From: Maribacter spongiicola
GTDB lineage: Bacteria > Bacteroidota > Bacteroidia > Flavobacteriales > Flavobacteriaceae
NCBI RefSeq assembly: GCF_004364165.1
Contig: NZ_SOAY01000012.1
Span: 124,001 to 188,000 of the forward strand
Direction: 5' to 3'
DNA length: 64,000 bases
Below, one piece after another: positions 37,253-47,369 of the stretch; position 1 is the stretch's first letter, and the number at the start of each line of letters is the position of its first letter. The translations under genes and the position numbers were made by a program. The notes beneath the pieces are model-generated. The model had not been told where the DNA came from and searched no databases. It saw nothing but the letters and a program-made list of their open reading frames with translations.

Positions 37253-38899
37253 ATGACTACAACTGCAAATTCAAGATTAGTAACTTACTTTTTTATTTTC
37301 CTTTTTGTTAGCACACCCTTAATCACATTGGCACAAGACACAAGTTCAAATCAAAGTGTAGTGGAACTTTTTAAAAAATGGCGCTCCTTTGAAAACCCAC
37401 CAATATTAGATGGTGCCCCTGATTACACTTCAGAAACTTTCGAAAAGAGGACTCCTGAATTCAAATCTTTGCAGCAACAACTATATGCTATAGATACTAC
37501 TGGGTGGTCAATACCTGATAAGGTTGATTGGCATATTGTAAATGCCGAGATAAAAGGTTACGATTTTAACCAACGAATTTTAAAACCCTGGGCAAGAGAT
37601 CCCGCATTTTATAAAACTATATGGACAGACCGTAGCGATGTACCTGCACATGAGGGTCCGGCGCACCATGCTATTATCGATGTATGGAAATACAACTTTC
37701 CATTAAGCAAAACTGACCAAACCAAATTCATTGCCGCCTTAAAAGTTATACCTGTTCTTAACGAACAAGCGAAGAAAAACTTAACGGGTAATGCAAAAGA
37801 TTTATGGGTAGCCGGTATTCGCGATATTGAAACCCAAAGCAAAGATTTAGCGCAACTTAAAAATCTAGATGGAGTTCAAAAAAACAAGAAAATAGTTACG
37901 GCTATCGATGCCGCAATAACCTCAACAAATAATTTAGCAGAATGGCTAAAAACCGAAGCCGTCTCTAAAACCGGACCATCAGGTATTGGAAAAGAAAATT
38001 ATACTTGGTATTTACAAAATGTACATTTGGTACCATTAACTTGGGAAGACGAAGTAATGTTATTAAAACGAGAACTGACACGAGCTTGGTCGGCACTGAA
38101 ATTAGAAGAACATAGAAATCAGAATTTACCCGAATTAGATGATGCCAGTAGTGAAGAAGAATACAATAAAATGGCAAAGGCTTCAGCTAAAAGTCTTCTA
38201 GAATTTTTAGACAAAAATGAAATAGTTACAGTAAAAGATTATTTTGAAACTGCGCTCAATGACCATTTAGGTGCTTATGTACCGAAAGAGAAAAGAAACT
38301 TTTTTTGGATCACGGCACATTTAGATCAGCGCCCGCTATACTCTCATTTTTACCATTGGTTTGAACTGGCTAGAATGGATAATGAACCCAACCCACGTGA
38401 GATTAGAAAAGAGGCGTTACTTTACAATATATTCGATTCAAGAAATGAAGGAACGGCAACTGCCGTAGAAGAAATGTTTATGGATGCCGGATTGTATGAC
38501 GACCAAACCCGCTCTAGAGAAATTGTTTATATCATGATTGCTCAACGTGCCGCTAGAGGCTTAGGTTCATTATATGCACATGCAAACCTTATGACATCTG
38601 AAGAAGCCGGTAGTATTCACTCTAACTACACACCAAGAGGGTGGATGAAAACTGAAAAGGACCTATTGCTTTTTGAACAGCACCTTTACCTTAGACAACC
38701 CGGGTATGGCACCAGCTACATAACTGGTAAATACTTGTTAGAAAACACCATGGCAGAATATGCCAGAATGAAAGAGAGCAAGAACGAACCTTTTGAAATG
38801 AAAGTCTTTTTTGACGAATTAAATGCTATTGGGAGCATACCAATAACCTTGGGCAGATGGCAGATGACCGGTGTACAATCTTTTCTAGGTCAAGAATAG
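37253..38899 (+). CDS. Secreted DUF885-like hydrolase, putative
   Basis: A 548-residue exported protein. I start at the ATG at 37253, which opens a normal signal peptide ending near TLAQD; the longer frame from 37196 adds an unlikely His-rich stretch. The C-terminal part ([32 protein letters not shown]) recalls DUF885/metallopeptidase-like proteins, but I cannot place a full HExxH metal site, so catalysis is unsure. It leads a likely operon with an amino-acid permease (26 bp gap) and a reductase-RidA fusion. Confidence 0.6.
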   Translation: MTTTANSRLVTYFFIFLFVSTPLITLAQDTSSNQSVVELFKKWRSFENPPILDGAPDYTSETFEKRTPEFKSLQQQLYAIDTTGWSIPDKVDWHIVNAEIKGYDFNQRILKPWARDPAFYKTIWTDRSDVPAHEGPAHHAIIDVWKYNFPLSKTDQTKFIAALKVIPVLNEQAKKNLTGNAKDLWVAGIRDIETQSKDLAQLKNLDGVQKNKKIVTAIDAAITSTNNLAEWLKTEAVSKTGPSGIGKENYTWYLQNVHLVPLTWEDEVMLLKRELTRAWSALKLEEHRNQNLPELDDASSEEEYNKMAKASAKSLLEFLDKNEIVTVKDYFETALNDHLGAYVPKEKRNFFWITAHLDQRPLYSHFYHWFELARMDNEPNPREIRKEALLYNIFDSRNEGTATAVEEMFMDAGLYDDQTRSREIVYIMIAQRAARGLGSLYAHANLMTSEEAGSIHSNYTPRGWMKTEKDLLLFEQHLYLRQPGYGTSYITGKYLLENTMAEYARMKESKNEPFEMKVFFDELNAIGSIPITLGRWQMTGVQSFLGQE

Positions 38900-38925
38900 T
38901 CTAAGCCGCTGCAACTCAATTTTAA

Positions 38926-40413
38926 ATGTCAAAAACCACCTCAAAAAAACTAACTCGACAAATGGGGCTTTTAGCCCTTACCGCTACCGGTGTTTGCTCT
39001 ATGTTAGGGGCTTCGATAAATGTCGTTCCTTTCATGATCCAGCGTAATGTACCCGGTATCGGTCCTTACGTGTTACCTGCATTTGCTTTTGCTGCCATAC
39101 CTGCATTATTTGCTGCATTGGCTTATGGCATTTTAGCATCTGCCATGCCACGCGCGGGCGGTAGTTATATTTATGCCAGTAGAGGATTAAATCCGTACTT
39201 AGGCTTTGTTGCCAGCTTCTCTCAATGGTTCGGACTCTCTATTGTTATCGGAGTTATTGCTTACGTAACCGTACCATTTATTCGTGATGTAACGATGAGT
39301 TTGGGGTGGGAAAATATATCTAACGGATTAGAAATAGGGTGGATTCGCGTAACCATCGCATTAGCTTTAATTTGGTCTTTTATCGCTATTAATATTCGTG
39401 GGATAAAAAGTTATGAGCGCATCTTATTACCCATGATGTTTTTGATGTTCGCCCTTGGCGGAATTGTAATCGTATCGGCACTCATGTACGACTCTACAGA
39501 TTTCTTAACGGGATTACAAGAAAAAACCGGACGCACTTTTGAGCCCATTAAAAATATTGATTTCGACTGGCGCATATTTTTGTCGGCAGCCGCACTTTTA
39601 TTTTCAAGTTTTATAGGTTTTGACTCCATAGCTCAGGCAGGTGGTGAGGCTAAAAATCCAACTAAATCGTTACCACGAGCAATTCTACTGGCCATATTCG
39701 GAGTAGGCTTATTCTACTTTCTTTTTGCTTCGGCAGTCTATCATATTGTTCCCTGGAGTTTTGTTGCAGAAGAAGCAATGACTAAAGATATTTCTGCCCC
39801 AGGCTTGTTAAGCTACGTGCTGCCCTCTGGCTTAGGTATCGCTATATTGGCAGGCGCAGCAATTGCACTTATCAATGACCTACCGGCCATGCTATTATCT
39901 GTTTCACGATTAATGTTCGCTTGGGCTAAAGATGGTATTTTCCCTAAATCTATCTCTAAAATCCATCCAAAAAATCATACCCCACATATCGCATTAATTG
40001 TTGCTGGTGCAATGGCGAGTATTGGTATATTAGGTTCTCATTTTGCTGGCGATTTCTTTTTAGGTATCGATATTATGGTTACTTCTATGATGGTCAATTT
40101 TCTTTTAATGTGTATTACCCTAGTCACTATCAAAAAGGTAAATCCCGCGATGGCAAAACAAATTTCAGTACTTAAAAATAGAACATTACAATTATGGATT
40201 GCTTGGCTAGGAATTATCACCCTTTCTGCCTTTTTAGGTATTCACACTTATAAAGATTTAACATCAGAGACAACAGCGTGGTATTTTCACTCCACACCTA
40301 TATGGCTCATTGTTATGGGCTTGGCAAGCTTGTTATTTGCCTATTATTGGAACAAATTGAAAAAACATAACAACAACATAAACGAACTATTTTTAGAACT
40401 CCCTGAAGAATAA
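38926..40413 (+). CDS. APC-family amino acid permease
   Basis: A 495-residue membrane protein with about twelve helices. It has the APC pattern of a glycine-rich unwound helix 1 (TGVCSMLGASINVVP), the PRAGGSYIYASRGLNP motif in the helix 2-3 region and SFIGFDSIAQAGGEAKNPTKSLPRA further on. It should import an amino acid or amine with protons or sodium. It lies between a secreted hydrolase-like protein and an aldo/keto reductase-RidA fusion, with gaps of 26 and 3 bp. A coherent uptake-and-breakdown route for an amino-acid derivative is inference. Confidence 0.87.
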   Translation: MSKTTSKKLTRQMGLLALTATGVCSMLGASINVVPFMIQRNVPGIGPYVLPAFAFAAIPALFAALAYGILASAMPRAGGSYIYASRGLNPYLGFVASFSQWFGLSIVIGVIAYVTVPFIRDVTMSLGWENISNGLEIGWIRVTIALALIWSFIAINIRGIKSYERILLPMMFLMFALGGIVIVSALMYDSTDFLTGLQEKTGRTFEPIKNIDFDWRIFLSAAALLFSSFIGFDSIAQAGGEAKNPTKSLPRAILLAIFGVGLFYFLFASAVYHIVPWSFVAEEAMTKDISAPGLLSYVLPSGLGIAILAGAAIALINDLPAMLLSVSRLMFAWAKDGIFPKSISKIHPKNHTPHIALIVAGAMASIGILGSHFAGDFFLGIDIMVTSMMVNFLLMCITLVTIKKVNPAMAKQISVLKNRTLQLWIAWLGIITLSAFLGIHTYKDLTSETTAWYFHSTPIWLIVMGLASLLFAYYWNKLKKHNNNINELFLELPEE

Positions 40414-40416
40414 AAG

Positions 40417-41865
40417 ATGCAGACAACAATTAAATTAGCAAAAGATTTAGAGATTTCTAGAGTGGTTACCGGCTTATGGCAAATTGCCGATATGGAACGT
40501 CATGGTAATACATTGGACCCTGTAGCAACAGCCAAATTTATGAAGCCTTACGTTGATGCCGGACTCACTTCTTTCGACATGGCCGACCATTATGGATCTA
40601 GTGAAATCATAACTGGTACTTTTAAAAATAGTCTTGCCGATAAAAACAGCGTACAGCTATTTACCAAATGGGTTCCGAAACCTGGTAAAATTACTCGCGA
40701 CGATGTTAGAGCTGCCATACAAACAGCTTTAGATAGAATGCAACAATCTAGCATTGATCTCTTACAATTTCATGCGTGGTACTACCCAGATGCTAGCTGG
40801 TTAGATGGTCTTTTTTACCTTAAGGAACTACAGGAAGAGGGATTAATTAAATATATTGGAGTAACTAATTTCGATGCCGCACATTTACGAATTGCTTTAG
40901 CCAGTGGCATACCCATTATCAGCAATCAAATTTGTCATTCTCTAATCGACCAGCGCGCGAATGGAAACATGGCTGCTGTGTGTCAAGAATACAATGTAAA
41001 ACTCTTGGCATTTGGGACATTGGCTGGCGGATTCTTAACCGATAAATGGCTGAACAAAACCGAACCTACGTATGAAGAGTTGACCACATGGTCACAAATG
41101 AAATACAAACGTTTTATTGACGCCGCTGGCGGATGGGAACCCTACCAGAACCTGCTACAAACAGTAAAAAAGATTGCCGATAAACACCAAGCGTCTATCG
41201 CAAATATTGCAAGTAGATTTATTCTAGAGGGTGATGCGGTAGCTTCAGTAATCGTTGGCGCTCGACTAGGTGAAAGCGAGCATATCTATGACAATAGAAA
41301 AATGCTGGATATTACGCTAGATGCTGATGATATCAACGCTATTAAAGAAGCACAACTTCAATTGACCTTAATACCTGGCGATTGTGGTGATGAATATAGA
41401 AAACCTCCATTTTTAACAGCTTCGGGCGACCTTAGCGATCATTTAGAAACGATACCTAAAGCATTTACTCCCCTAAAAACCGGAGAAAATAGGGAACAAA
41501 TTTTTAGCGGTACGGAGTGGGAAGAATATGCAGGGTACTGTAGAGCTGTAAAAATTGGAAATAGTATTCATGTTTCAGGTACCACAGCAACTCACGGAAG
41601 TGACATGATAGGTGGCACAGACCCCGCTGCCCAAGCCCATTTTATCATTGACAAAATCGAGGGCGTTATCACTTCATTTGGTGGTACTTTAGCCGATGTG
41701 GTGAGAACCCGAATTTTCGTCAACGAACTAAAAGATTGGGAACCTGTAGCACGAGCACATGGTGAACGTTTTAAAGGTATCAACCCTGCTAATACATTGG
41801 TAGAAGCTAAATTGGTAGGTGAAGGTTATATGGTAGAAATTGAAGCAGAGGCAATTCTATCCTAA
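40417..41865 (+). CDS. Aldo/keto reductase - RidA fusion protein
   Basis: A 482-residue bifunctional protein. Residues 1-310 are an aldo/keto reductase with catalytic Asp and Tyr in DMADHYG, Lys in LFTKWVPK and His in LLQFHAW. Residues about 350-482 are a complete RidA (YjgF) domain, with the substrate Arg in VVRTRIFVNEL and the Glu near VEIEAEAIL. RidA hydrolyses reactive enamines/imines from amino-acid oxidation or dehydration. Joined to a reductase and following a permease by 3 bp, it suggests oxidative handling of a nitrogen compound. Fusion of the two families is uncommon to my knowledge. Confidence 0.85.
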   Translation: MQTTIKLAKDLEISRVVTGLWQIADMERHGNTLDPVATAKFMKPYVDAGLTSFDMADHYGSSEIITGTFKNSLADKNSVQLFTKWVPKPGKITRDDVRAAIQTALDRMQQSSIDLLQFHAWYYPDASWLDGLFYLKELQEEGLIKYIGVTNFDAAHLRIALASGIPIISNQICHSLIDQRANGNMAAVCQEYNVKLLAFGTLAGGFLTDKWLNKTEPTYEELTTWSQMKYKRFIDAAGGWEPYQNLLQTVKKIADKHQASIANIASRFILEGDAVASVIVGARLGESEHIYDNRKMLDITLDADDINAIKEAQLQLTLIPGDCGDEYRKPPFLTASGDLSDHLETIPKAFTPLKTGENREQIFSGTEWEEYAGYCRAVKIGNSIHVSGTTATHGSDMIGGTDPAAQAHFIIDKIEGVITSFGGTLADVVRTRIFVNELKDWEPVARAHGERFKGINPANTLVEAKLVGEGYMVEIEAEAILS

Positions 41866-41884
41866 TTATCTCAACTTCATTATA

Positions 41885-44800
41885 TTACTCATCCCAAGTG
41901 ATGTTGTTATTTTTGACCATAGTTTCAAAGGGTGCCCATTCATTTTTCATAAAATTGGTTACTGCTTTTGAAAACTCAGTAACTAATGTTTTTCCTTGTT
42001 CTACAATTTCTTGATGTTGAGCAGAAGGCTCATTCGTTTGTGCGGCAGCGATACTTAAAGCTTCTCGTATTTTTGAATATGGCGATGTCTCAAAAGACTG
42101 CCACGCCCCTACTTGCCTTTCTGGCTTAGGTGTTTTTCCTTTTGCCTTTAGTGTTTTTAAAGACTGCAGCATATTTTCAAGCTTGGTCACTAAAGCTTGA
42201 TCAAGTGTATTCTCGGACTTACTTATTGTGCTTAACAAACCATCTACTTTTTTACTTTTAGCATCAATATCCGATAAGTGTTTTGACAAAATCTCGACTT
42301 GACTATCTACTGCTTTTTTATAATCGTAAAGTGCTTTGTCTACATTTGGTTTTAATTCGAATCTAGGGTCTGCAATTACGGTTACCTCGGTAGTATCAGA
42401 ATATACGCCGTGCTTTAAAACAATAGTATACTCCCCTGGCAATACCGGTATATCTCTTGAAAAATCATCGGTCCAAGAACCTGGCAAAGAAGATGCAGAT
42501 TCATCTAATTTCCAAATCATGTAATTCAACCCTTCAGTAAGTTCTTTAGTTTCAACTGTATTTACCAAACTATTTTCTTGATCATAAATCATTGCCGTAA
42601 CCTTAGATTCCGCTTTTGGCTCGTCTGATAAATAAAAAGGAATTTGAGTTTTCTGAAATACTTTATTCTCACCCTCGAAAGTAGTATGAAAGCCTGTCCA
42701 GATATTTCCTGGGGGATTTATAAATAGACCTTTCACTTGAACAGCATCGTTCATTGGAAATGCAGTTATACTAGATTTCAATCTTTTTGCCGCAATTTCT
42801 CTTAAGGTCAACAAATCATCTAAAACCCAAATTGCCCTACCAAAAGTACCGACAATTAGTGCCGATTCTCTTTCTTGAATCTTTAGATCCATTGTTGATA
42901 CTGATGGGAATCCGTTTTTAAATTGAGACCATGTTGCTCCTTCATCAATACTTATCCATAGCCCATTCTCAGTTCCTAAAAACACTAAATTAGGTTCTAT
43001 AGGGTCTTGAACAATACTTAAAGCGTAGCCATTTACCATAGATTTATCTGCAACTTGCTTCCATGTTTTTCCTAGGTCATCGGTTTTAAAAACATAAGGA
43101 TCATAATCGCCTTTTCTATAATTGTTGACCACCATCCATGCCGATTTAGCATCGTAGCGAGAAGCTTCTATTTGGGCAACCCAACTTTCGTTAGGCATGC
43201 CTTTTATCCTACTGGTAAGATTTTTCCAATTTTGACCGCCATCTGTTGTTAATTGCACTTGACCGTCATCGGTGCCTACCCATATTATTTCATTATTTAA
43301 CGAACTCGGTGCTATACTCAAAATAGCATTGTAGCGCTCTGCACCTGAAACATCCAATGTTAATCCGCCATAATCAGGTTTTTGATGCTCAGGATTGTTA
43401 GTGGTTAAATCGGGAGAAATTATTTCCCAAGTTGCACCCTTATCCTTAGTAACATGAACAAATTGTGATCCATAGTACGCAGCACTATCATCTGTAGGAT
43501 TTCGGGCAAAAGCTGCATTCCAATTAAAACGTAAAGGAGTCATTAAATCCGGAGCAGGTGGTTTTATACTCACATAATATCCTGTCAATTTATCATACCT
43601 GTATAAATCTCCATTTTGAGATGATCCATATCCAAATCTAGAATTATTCAGATCGGGAGAAATATCAAAGCCATCACCACCAACTAAATACTGCCAATAC
43701 AGTGTGCGTATTCCTCCTCTCTTCCAAGTATACGCAGGTCCTGACCAGTTTCCATTGTCTTGCATACCGCCATAAACGTTATAAGGAGTATCATTGTCTA
43801 CGCCCACATGGTAAAATTGTGCCACAGGTATGGTTTCAGGAAAATACCAACTTTTACCGTGATCCTGGGTAATACCCAATCCGCCATCACCACCAATAAT
43901 AAAATGTTTTGCATCTTTCGGGTTCACCCAAAAAGCATGAAAATCGGCATGAATACCTTTTGTTTCATCGGCAGGTATCATAGGTATTGTATCAAAAGTG
44001 GTGGCACCATCATAGCTGACCGATAAAGGCTGATAAATATTATACACTCTATTTGGGTCTTCTGAATCTACCGCTAGGTCTTGAAAATAAAAGGGTCTAT
44101 TATTCGCGAACTTGGGATTGTCGTTGATCATTTTCCAATTTTCCCCACCATCATCACTTCGATAAATTGCATTCTTCTTAGCTTCTATTTTGGCATATAT
44201 TCTATCTGGGTCAGATGGCGCAATAGCAAAACCTATTCTACCCAAATTACCGGATGGCAATCCATTATCCTCATCTAATTTCTTCCAGTTTTCACCTGCA
44301 TCATTAGAAACATAAAAGCCTGACCCTTCACCACCCGATGTAAAATAATAGGGAGTTCGTTTGTGTTCGTATAGCGCCGCAAATAGTTTTTTAGGATTTT
44401 TCGGATGCATTACCAAATCTGCAATACCAGATTTAGTATTAGTATATAAGATCTTTTTCCAATGTAAACCGCCATCGACAGTTTTATACAATCCTCTATG
44501 CTCATTTTCGGTAAAAGGATCACCCATTGCGCCTACATAAACAACATTGGGATTATTAGGGTCTATACTGATTCTATGTATGGTTTTGGTAGCCTCTAAC
44601 CCCAAATGTTTCCAAGTTTCTCCGCCATCGGTACTTTTGAAAATGCCCATACCTAAATTCATAGAATTACGAGGATTACCTTCGCCTGTACCCACCCAAA
44701 TAACATCAGGGTTTGTTTGCTGTATTGCAAGTGCCCCAATGTTCTGTGTAGGTTGGTCATCAAAAACGGGTTTCCACGCAGAACCACCATTATCAGACCT

Positions 44801-45004
44801 CCAAACTCCGCCAGAAGCCGCACCAACGAACATTATCTTCGGATTGTCAGTTACCACATCTATTGCCGTAATGCGCCCACTCATATTTGCTGGCCCAACA
44901 TTACGTATGTTCAGATTTTCGAGCGTAGAGAAGTCTATTTTTTGTCCTATTGCATACTGAGTAATAATAGCAAGAACGAAGAAGATGCTTAAGCGAATTT
45001 TCAT
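41885..45004 (-). CDS. Secreted BNR/Asp-box beta-propeller protein (VPS10/sortilin-like)
   Basis: A 1039-residue exported protein with a signal peptide ending at QYAIGQK; I start at the ATG at 45004. Ten or so Asp-box repeats of type SxDxGxxW are visible (SDNGGSAW, STDGGETW, SNDAGENW, SDDGGENW, TTDGGQNW, SIDEGATW and others), building one or two large propellers up to about residue 760. A helical C-terminal region follows from about 890. Such proteins are common in Bacteroidota and are often named glycosyl hydrolase or sortilin-like without tested activity. No sialidase Arg triad is evident. Confidence 0.83.
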   Translation of the reverse strand: MKIRLSIFFVLAIITQYAIGQKIDFSTLENLNIRNVGPANMSGRITAIDVVTDNPKIMFVGAASGGVWRSDNGGSAWKPVFDDQPTQNIGALAIQQTNPDVIWVGTGEGNPRNSMNLGMGIFKSTDGGETWKHLGLEATKTIHRISIDPNNPNVVYVGAMGDPFTENEHRGLYKTVDGGLHWKKILYTNTKSGIADLVMHPKNPKKLFAALYEHKRTPYYFTSGGEGSGFYVSNDAGENWKKLDEDNGLPSGNLGRIGFAIAPSDPDRIYAKIEAKKNAIYRSDDGGENWKMINDNPKFANNRPFYFQDLAVDSEDPNRVYNIYQPLSVSYDGATTFDTIPMIPADETKGIHADFHAFWVNPKDAKHFIIGGDGGLGITQDHGKSWYFPETIPVAQFYHVGVDNDTPYNVYGGMQDNGNWSGPAYTWKRGGIRTLYWQYLVGGDGFDISPDLNNSRFGYGSSQNGDLYRYDKLTGYYVSIKPPAPDLMTPLRFNWNAAFARNPTDDSAAYYGSQFVHVTKDKGATWEIISPDLTTNNPEHQKPDYGGLTLDVSGAERYNAILSIAPSSLNNEIIWVGTDDGQVQLTTDGGQNWKNLTSRIKGMPNESWVAQIEASRYDAKSAWMVVNNYRKGDYDPYVFKTDDLGKTWKQVADKSMVNGYALSIVQDPIEPNLVFLGTENGLWISIDEGATWSQFKNGFPSVSTMDLKIQERESALIVGTFGRAIWVLDDLLTLREIAAKRLKSSITAFPMNDAVQVKGLFINPPGNIWTGFHTTFEGENKVFQKTQIPFYLSDEPKAESKVTAMIYDQENSLVNTVETKELTEGLNYMIWKLDESASSLPGSWTDDFSRDIPVLPGEYTIVLKHGVYSDTTEVTVIADPRFELKPNVDKALYDYKKAVDSQVEILSKHLSDIDAKSKKVDGLLSTISKSENTLDQALVTKLENMLQSLKTLKAKGKTPKPERQVGAWQSFETSPYSKIREALSIAAAQTNEPSAQHQEIVEQGKTLVTEFSKAVTNFMKNEWAPFETMVKNNNITWDE

Positions 45005-45320
45005 GGTGTGTTGGTAGTTTATCCAAAAATAAAAATCGATGCGCAAACAATGGCATTTTAGCTACTGATTTTTTTATCATAATCATTAATCAGCTATCTA
45101 AAATAAACGCGGGGGATTACTATGACTATTCCCTATCTAAAATGATATTCTTAAAAGAAAAGTTTAAAAAAATCAAAACCATAAAACTTGAAAAACAGCT
45201 CATTTTTACTCAGAAACAAGTAAAAAACCATATAAAATAGTCAAACTTATCATAAAAAGTGTCATTTTCTTGCATTTTAACGAAATTATAGTATGTTATA
45301 TCTGAACTTAAAAATAATTT
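45005..45320. other. Divergent intergenic region upstream of sigma factor
   Basis: About 315 bp between the BNR protein and the sigma-70 paralogue, containing two similar short strings (CTATCTAAAATAAAC and CTATCTAAAATGATA, about 45 bp apart) that could be a repeated regulatory site. No gene or RNA is seen. Confidence 0.4.
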
Positions 45321-46181
45321 ATGCGACAACTAAAGATCACCAAACAAATTACGAACAGAGATTCCATTTCATTAGAAAAATATTTTCAAGAAATCAGTAA
45401 AATAGATTTAATTACTGCAGACGAGGAAGTAGAATTGGCAAGAAAAATTCGTGAAGGTGATCAGCAAGCATTAGACAAATTGGTCAGTGCCAATTTAAGG
45501 TTCGTAGTATCTGCCGCAAAGCAATATCAAAACAGAGGACTACGCTTAACCGACCTCATTAACGAAGGTAATTTAGGATTGGTAAAGGCAGCAAAGCGTT
45601 TTGATGAAACTAGAGGTTTTAAATTCATCTCGTATGCCGTATGGTGGATCCGCCAATCTATTCTTCAGGCACTTTCTAATACTTCGCGTATGATTAGGAT
45701 ACCGCAAAACAAAATCGCTGTAAACAGTAAAATCTATCAGGTATATTCTTCATTAGAACAAGTAAACGAAAGACCACCGAGCGCCGACGAAATTGCATCT
45801 GAATTAGACATGAGCGTTTCGAAAGTAAAAACATCCATGAAAAATTCAGGTAAATCTATTTCTTTAGATGCTCCTTTTAAAGAAGGGGAATCTTCTTCTT
45901 TATATAACGTGTTGGAGTCTACAAAACTAAATAGTCCTGATAAAAACATGATGGCAGAATCATTAGAAACGGACATTAATCAAGTATTGAAAAAAATTCC
46001 TGAAAGACAAGGCGATGTTCTCCGTCTTTTTTTCGGCTTGGGCAATCAACCTGCAATGAGCCTAGTTGAAATTGGTGAAGTTTTCGATGTTACCAGAGAA
46101 CGCGTTCGTCAAATAAAAGATAAGGGTCTAAAATCTCTTAGGCGTACTTCGAATACCGAATTATTACGTGCTTACCTTTAA
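45321..46181 (+). CDS. RpoD/SigA-family sigma factor (paralogue)
   Basis: A 286-residue sigma-70 with all regions of a short Bacteroidota primary sigma factor. Region 2 is LVSANLRFVVSAAKQYQNRGLRLTDLINEGNLGL with RGFKFISYAVWWIRQSI. Region 3 follows, and region 4 ends VTRERVRQIKDKGLKSLRR. Against the primary factor of this phylum as I remember it, several normally fixed positions differ (NTSRMIRIPQNK for the usual SRIVRLPLNK, and TSNTELLRAYL at the end). It may therefore be a second, stationary-phase or stress-type copy rather than the housekeeping one. That is inference. Confidence 0.85.
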   Translation: MRQLKITKQITNRDSISLEKYFQEISKIDLITADEEVELARKIREGDQQALDKLVSANLRFVVSAAKQYQNRGLRLTDLINEGNLGLVKAAKRFDETRGFKFISYAVWWIRQSILQALSNTSRMIRIPQNKIAVNSKIYQVYSSLEQVNERPPSADEIASELDMSVSKVKTSMKNSGKSISLDAPFKEGESSSLYNVLESTKLNSPDKNMMAESLETDINQVLKKIPERQGDVLRLFFGLGNQPAMSLVEIGEVFDVTRERVRQIKDKGLKSLRRTSNTELLRAYL

Positions 46182-46317
46182 GATCATATACCATTACCTA
46201 GAAAAACTTCTTTCCAACATTCAATCTATACACTTTACTATAGTATAACATAAGCTTAACACCTCTAATTTGGAGTTGGTAATGCATATGTTATGTTACT
46301 ATTTGAAACATCATTAC

Positions 46318-46509
46318 ATGAAATTTATTTATATCAAAAGAGAAAGTACTACCAAAGAATTATACAGAACACGCAACGGACTAAAAAAGTCGAAGGTGAC
46401 CTCAATTACAAAATACTTTATGGGTATCCCCGTAAAAACCCTGCACACCTACAGACAAATATATTATGGGCGTAAAAACAACGCTATCGAAAAAATGCTA
46501 TTTATATAA
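46318..46509 (+). CDS. Small basic protein, 63 aa, unknown
   Basis: A 63-residue basic protein beginning MKFIYIKRESTTKELYRTRN and containing KSKVTSITKYFMGIPVKTLHTYRQIYYG-like text (Lys/Arg/Tyr-rich). I use the ATG at 46318; an upstream ATG at 46270 is in frame but codes an unlikely His/Tyr stretch. No family is recognised. It is the only candidate gene in the 370-bp gap between sigma factor and proC and could be chance, but its composition looks protein-like. Confidence 0.45.
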   Translation: MKFIYIKRESTTKELYRTRNGLKKSKVTSITKYFMGIPVKTLHTYRQIYYGRKNNAIEKMLFI

Positions 46510-46553
46510 TTACACAATCACATATATATTATCCAATAATTAAAATTGAATTC

Positions 46554-47369
46554 ATGAAAATACTAGTAATAGGAGCCGGCAACATGGGATTGACTTATGC
46601 AGAAGGCATGTCGAAATCAAAATTACTTAAGAAGAGAAATATAATGGTGCTCGATACTTCTGAAGAAAAATTGGAAGAACTGCGCGAGAATCCGCAATTC
46701 GATGCTTTTGATGATCTTAAAAATTGTGCACCACAGGCAGATATCATTTTTATAGCCGTAAAACCCTATCATGCAGAGGGTGTTTTTAAAAAATTGAATC
46801 CGCTAGTAAAACCCGGTCAAATTATAATTTCGATCATGGCCGGTGTTACTATCGATACTATCCAACATTTAACAGGACTCACAAAAATAGTTCGCGCAAT
46901 GCCAAATCTGCCCGCATCTATTGGTAGAGGACTAACTTCATTCGTTGCCTCTAATGAAGTAACTAGAATTGAACTGTTGACCATTGAAAGTTTGTTAGAC
47001 ACTACGGGTAAATCAATTCAAGTAAGCAATGAAAACTTTATTGACGCTTCAACCGGTATTTCGGGTAGCGGTCCGGCCTACGTATTTTACTTTATGCAAA
47101 GCATGATGGAAGCTGCCTTAAAAATGGGCTTTACTCCGAATGTATCTAAAGTACTGGTCGCACAGACATTCACGGGAGCTATCGAATTATTTAATCAAAA
47201 TGAACTTTCACCAAATTCTTGGATGGATAAAGTTGCCAGTAAAGGCGGTACTACTCGTGCAGCACTAGATTCTATGGAGAATAATAATGTAGGTGAACTT
47301 ATAAAAGAAGCCGCTTTCGCAGCATTTGAACGTGCAGTTGAACTTGGTAAAGAGAAAGTACATGTATAA
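46554..47369 (+). CDS. proC: Pyrroline-5-carboxylate reductase
   Basis: The last enzyme of proline synthesis, reducing pyrroline-5-carboxylate with NAD(P)H. It is 271 residues, with an N-terminal Rossmann motif GAGNMG, the VKPYH and SIMAGV segments, RAMPNLPASIGRG and the family signature around SKGGTTRAALDSM. Its stop overlaps the proB start (shared ATGTATAA), the first of three coupled proline genes, in the unusual order proC-proB-proA. Confidence 0.94.
   Translation: MKILVIGAGNMGLTYAEGMSKSKLLKKRNIMVLDTSEEKLEELRENPQFDAFDDLKNCAPQADIIFIAVKPYHAEGVFKKLNPLVKPGQIIISIMAGVTIDTIQHLTGLTKIVRAMPNLPASIGRGLTSFVASNEVTRIELLTIESLLDTTGKSIQVSNENFIDASTGISGSGPAYVFYFMQSMMEAALKMGFTPNVSKVLVAQTFTGAIELFNQNELSPNSWMDKVASKGGTTRAALDSMENNNVGELIKEAAFAAFERAVELGKEKVHV

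Noticed and set aside
41885-45004. Sialidase
   Set aside because: Asp-box repeats alone do not define a sialidase; I could not find the Arg triad or Tyr/Glu pair.
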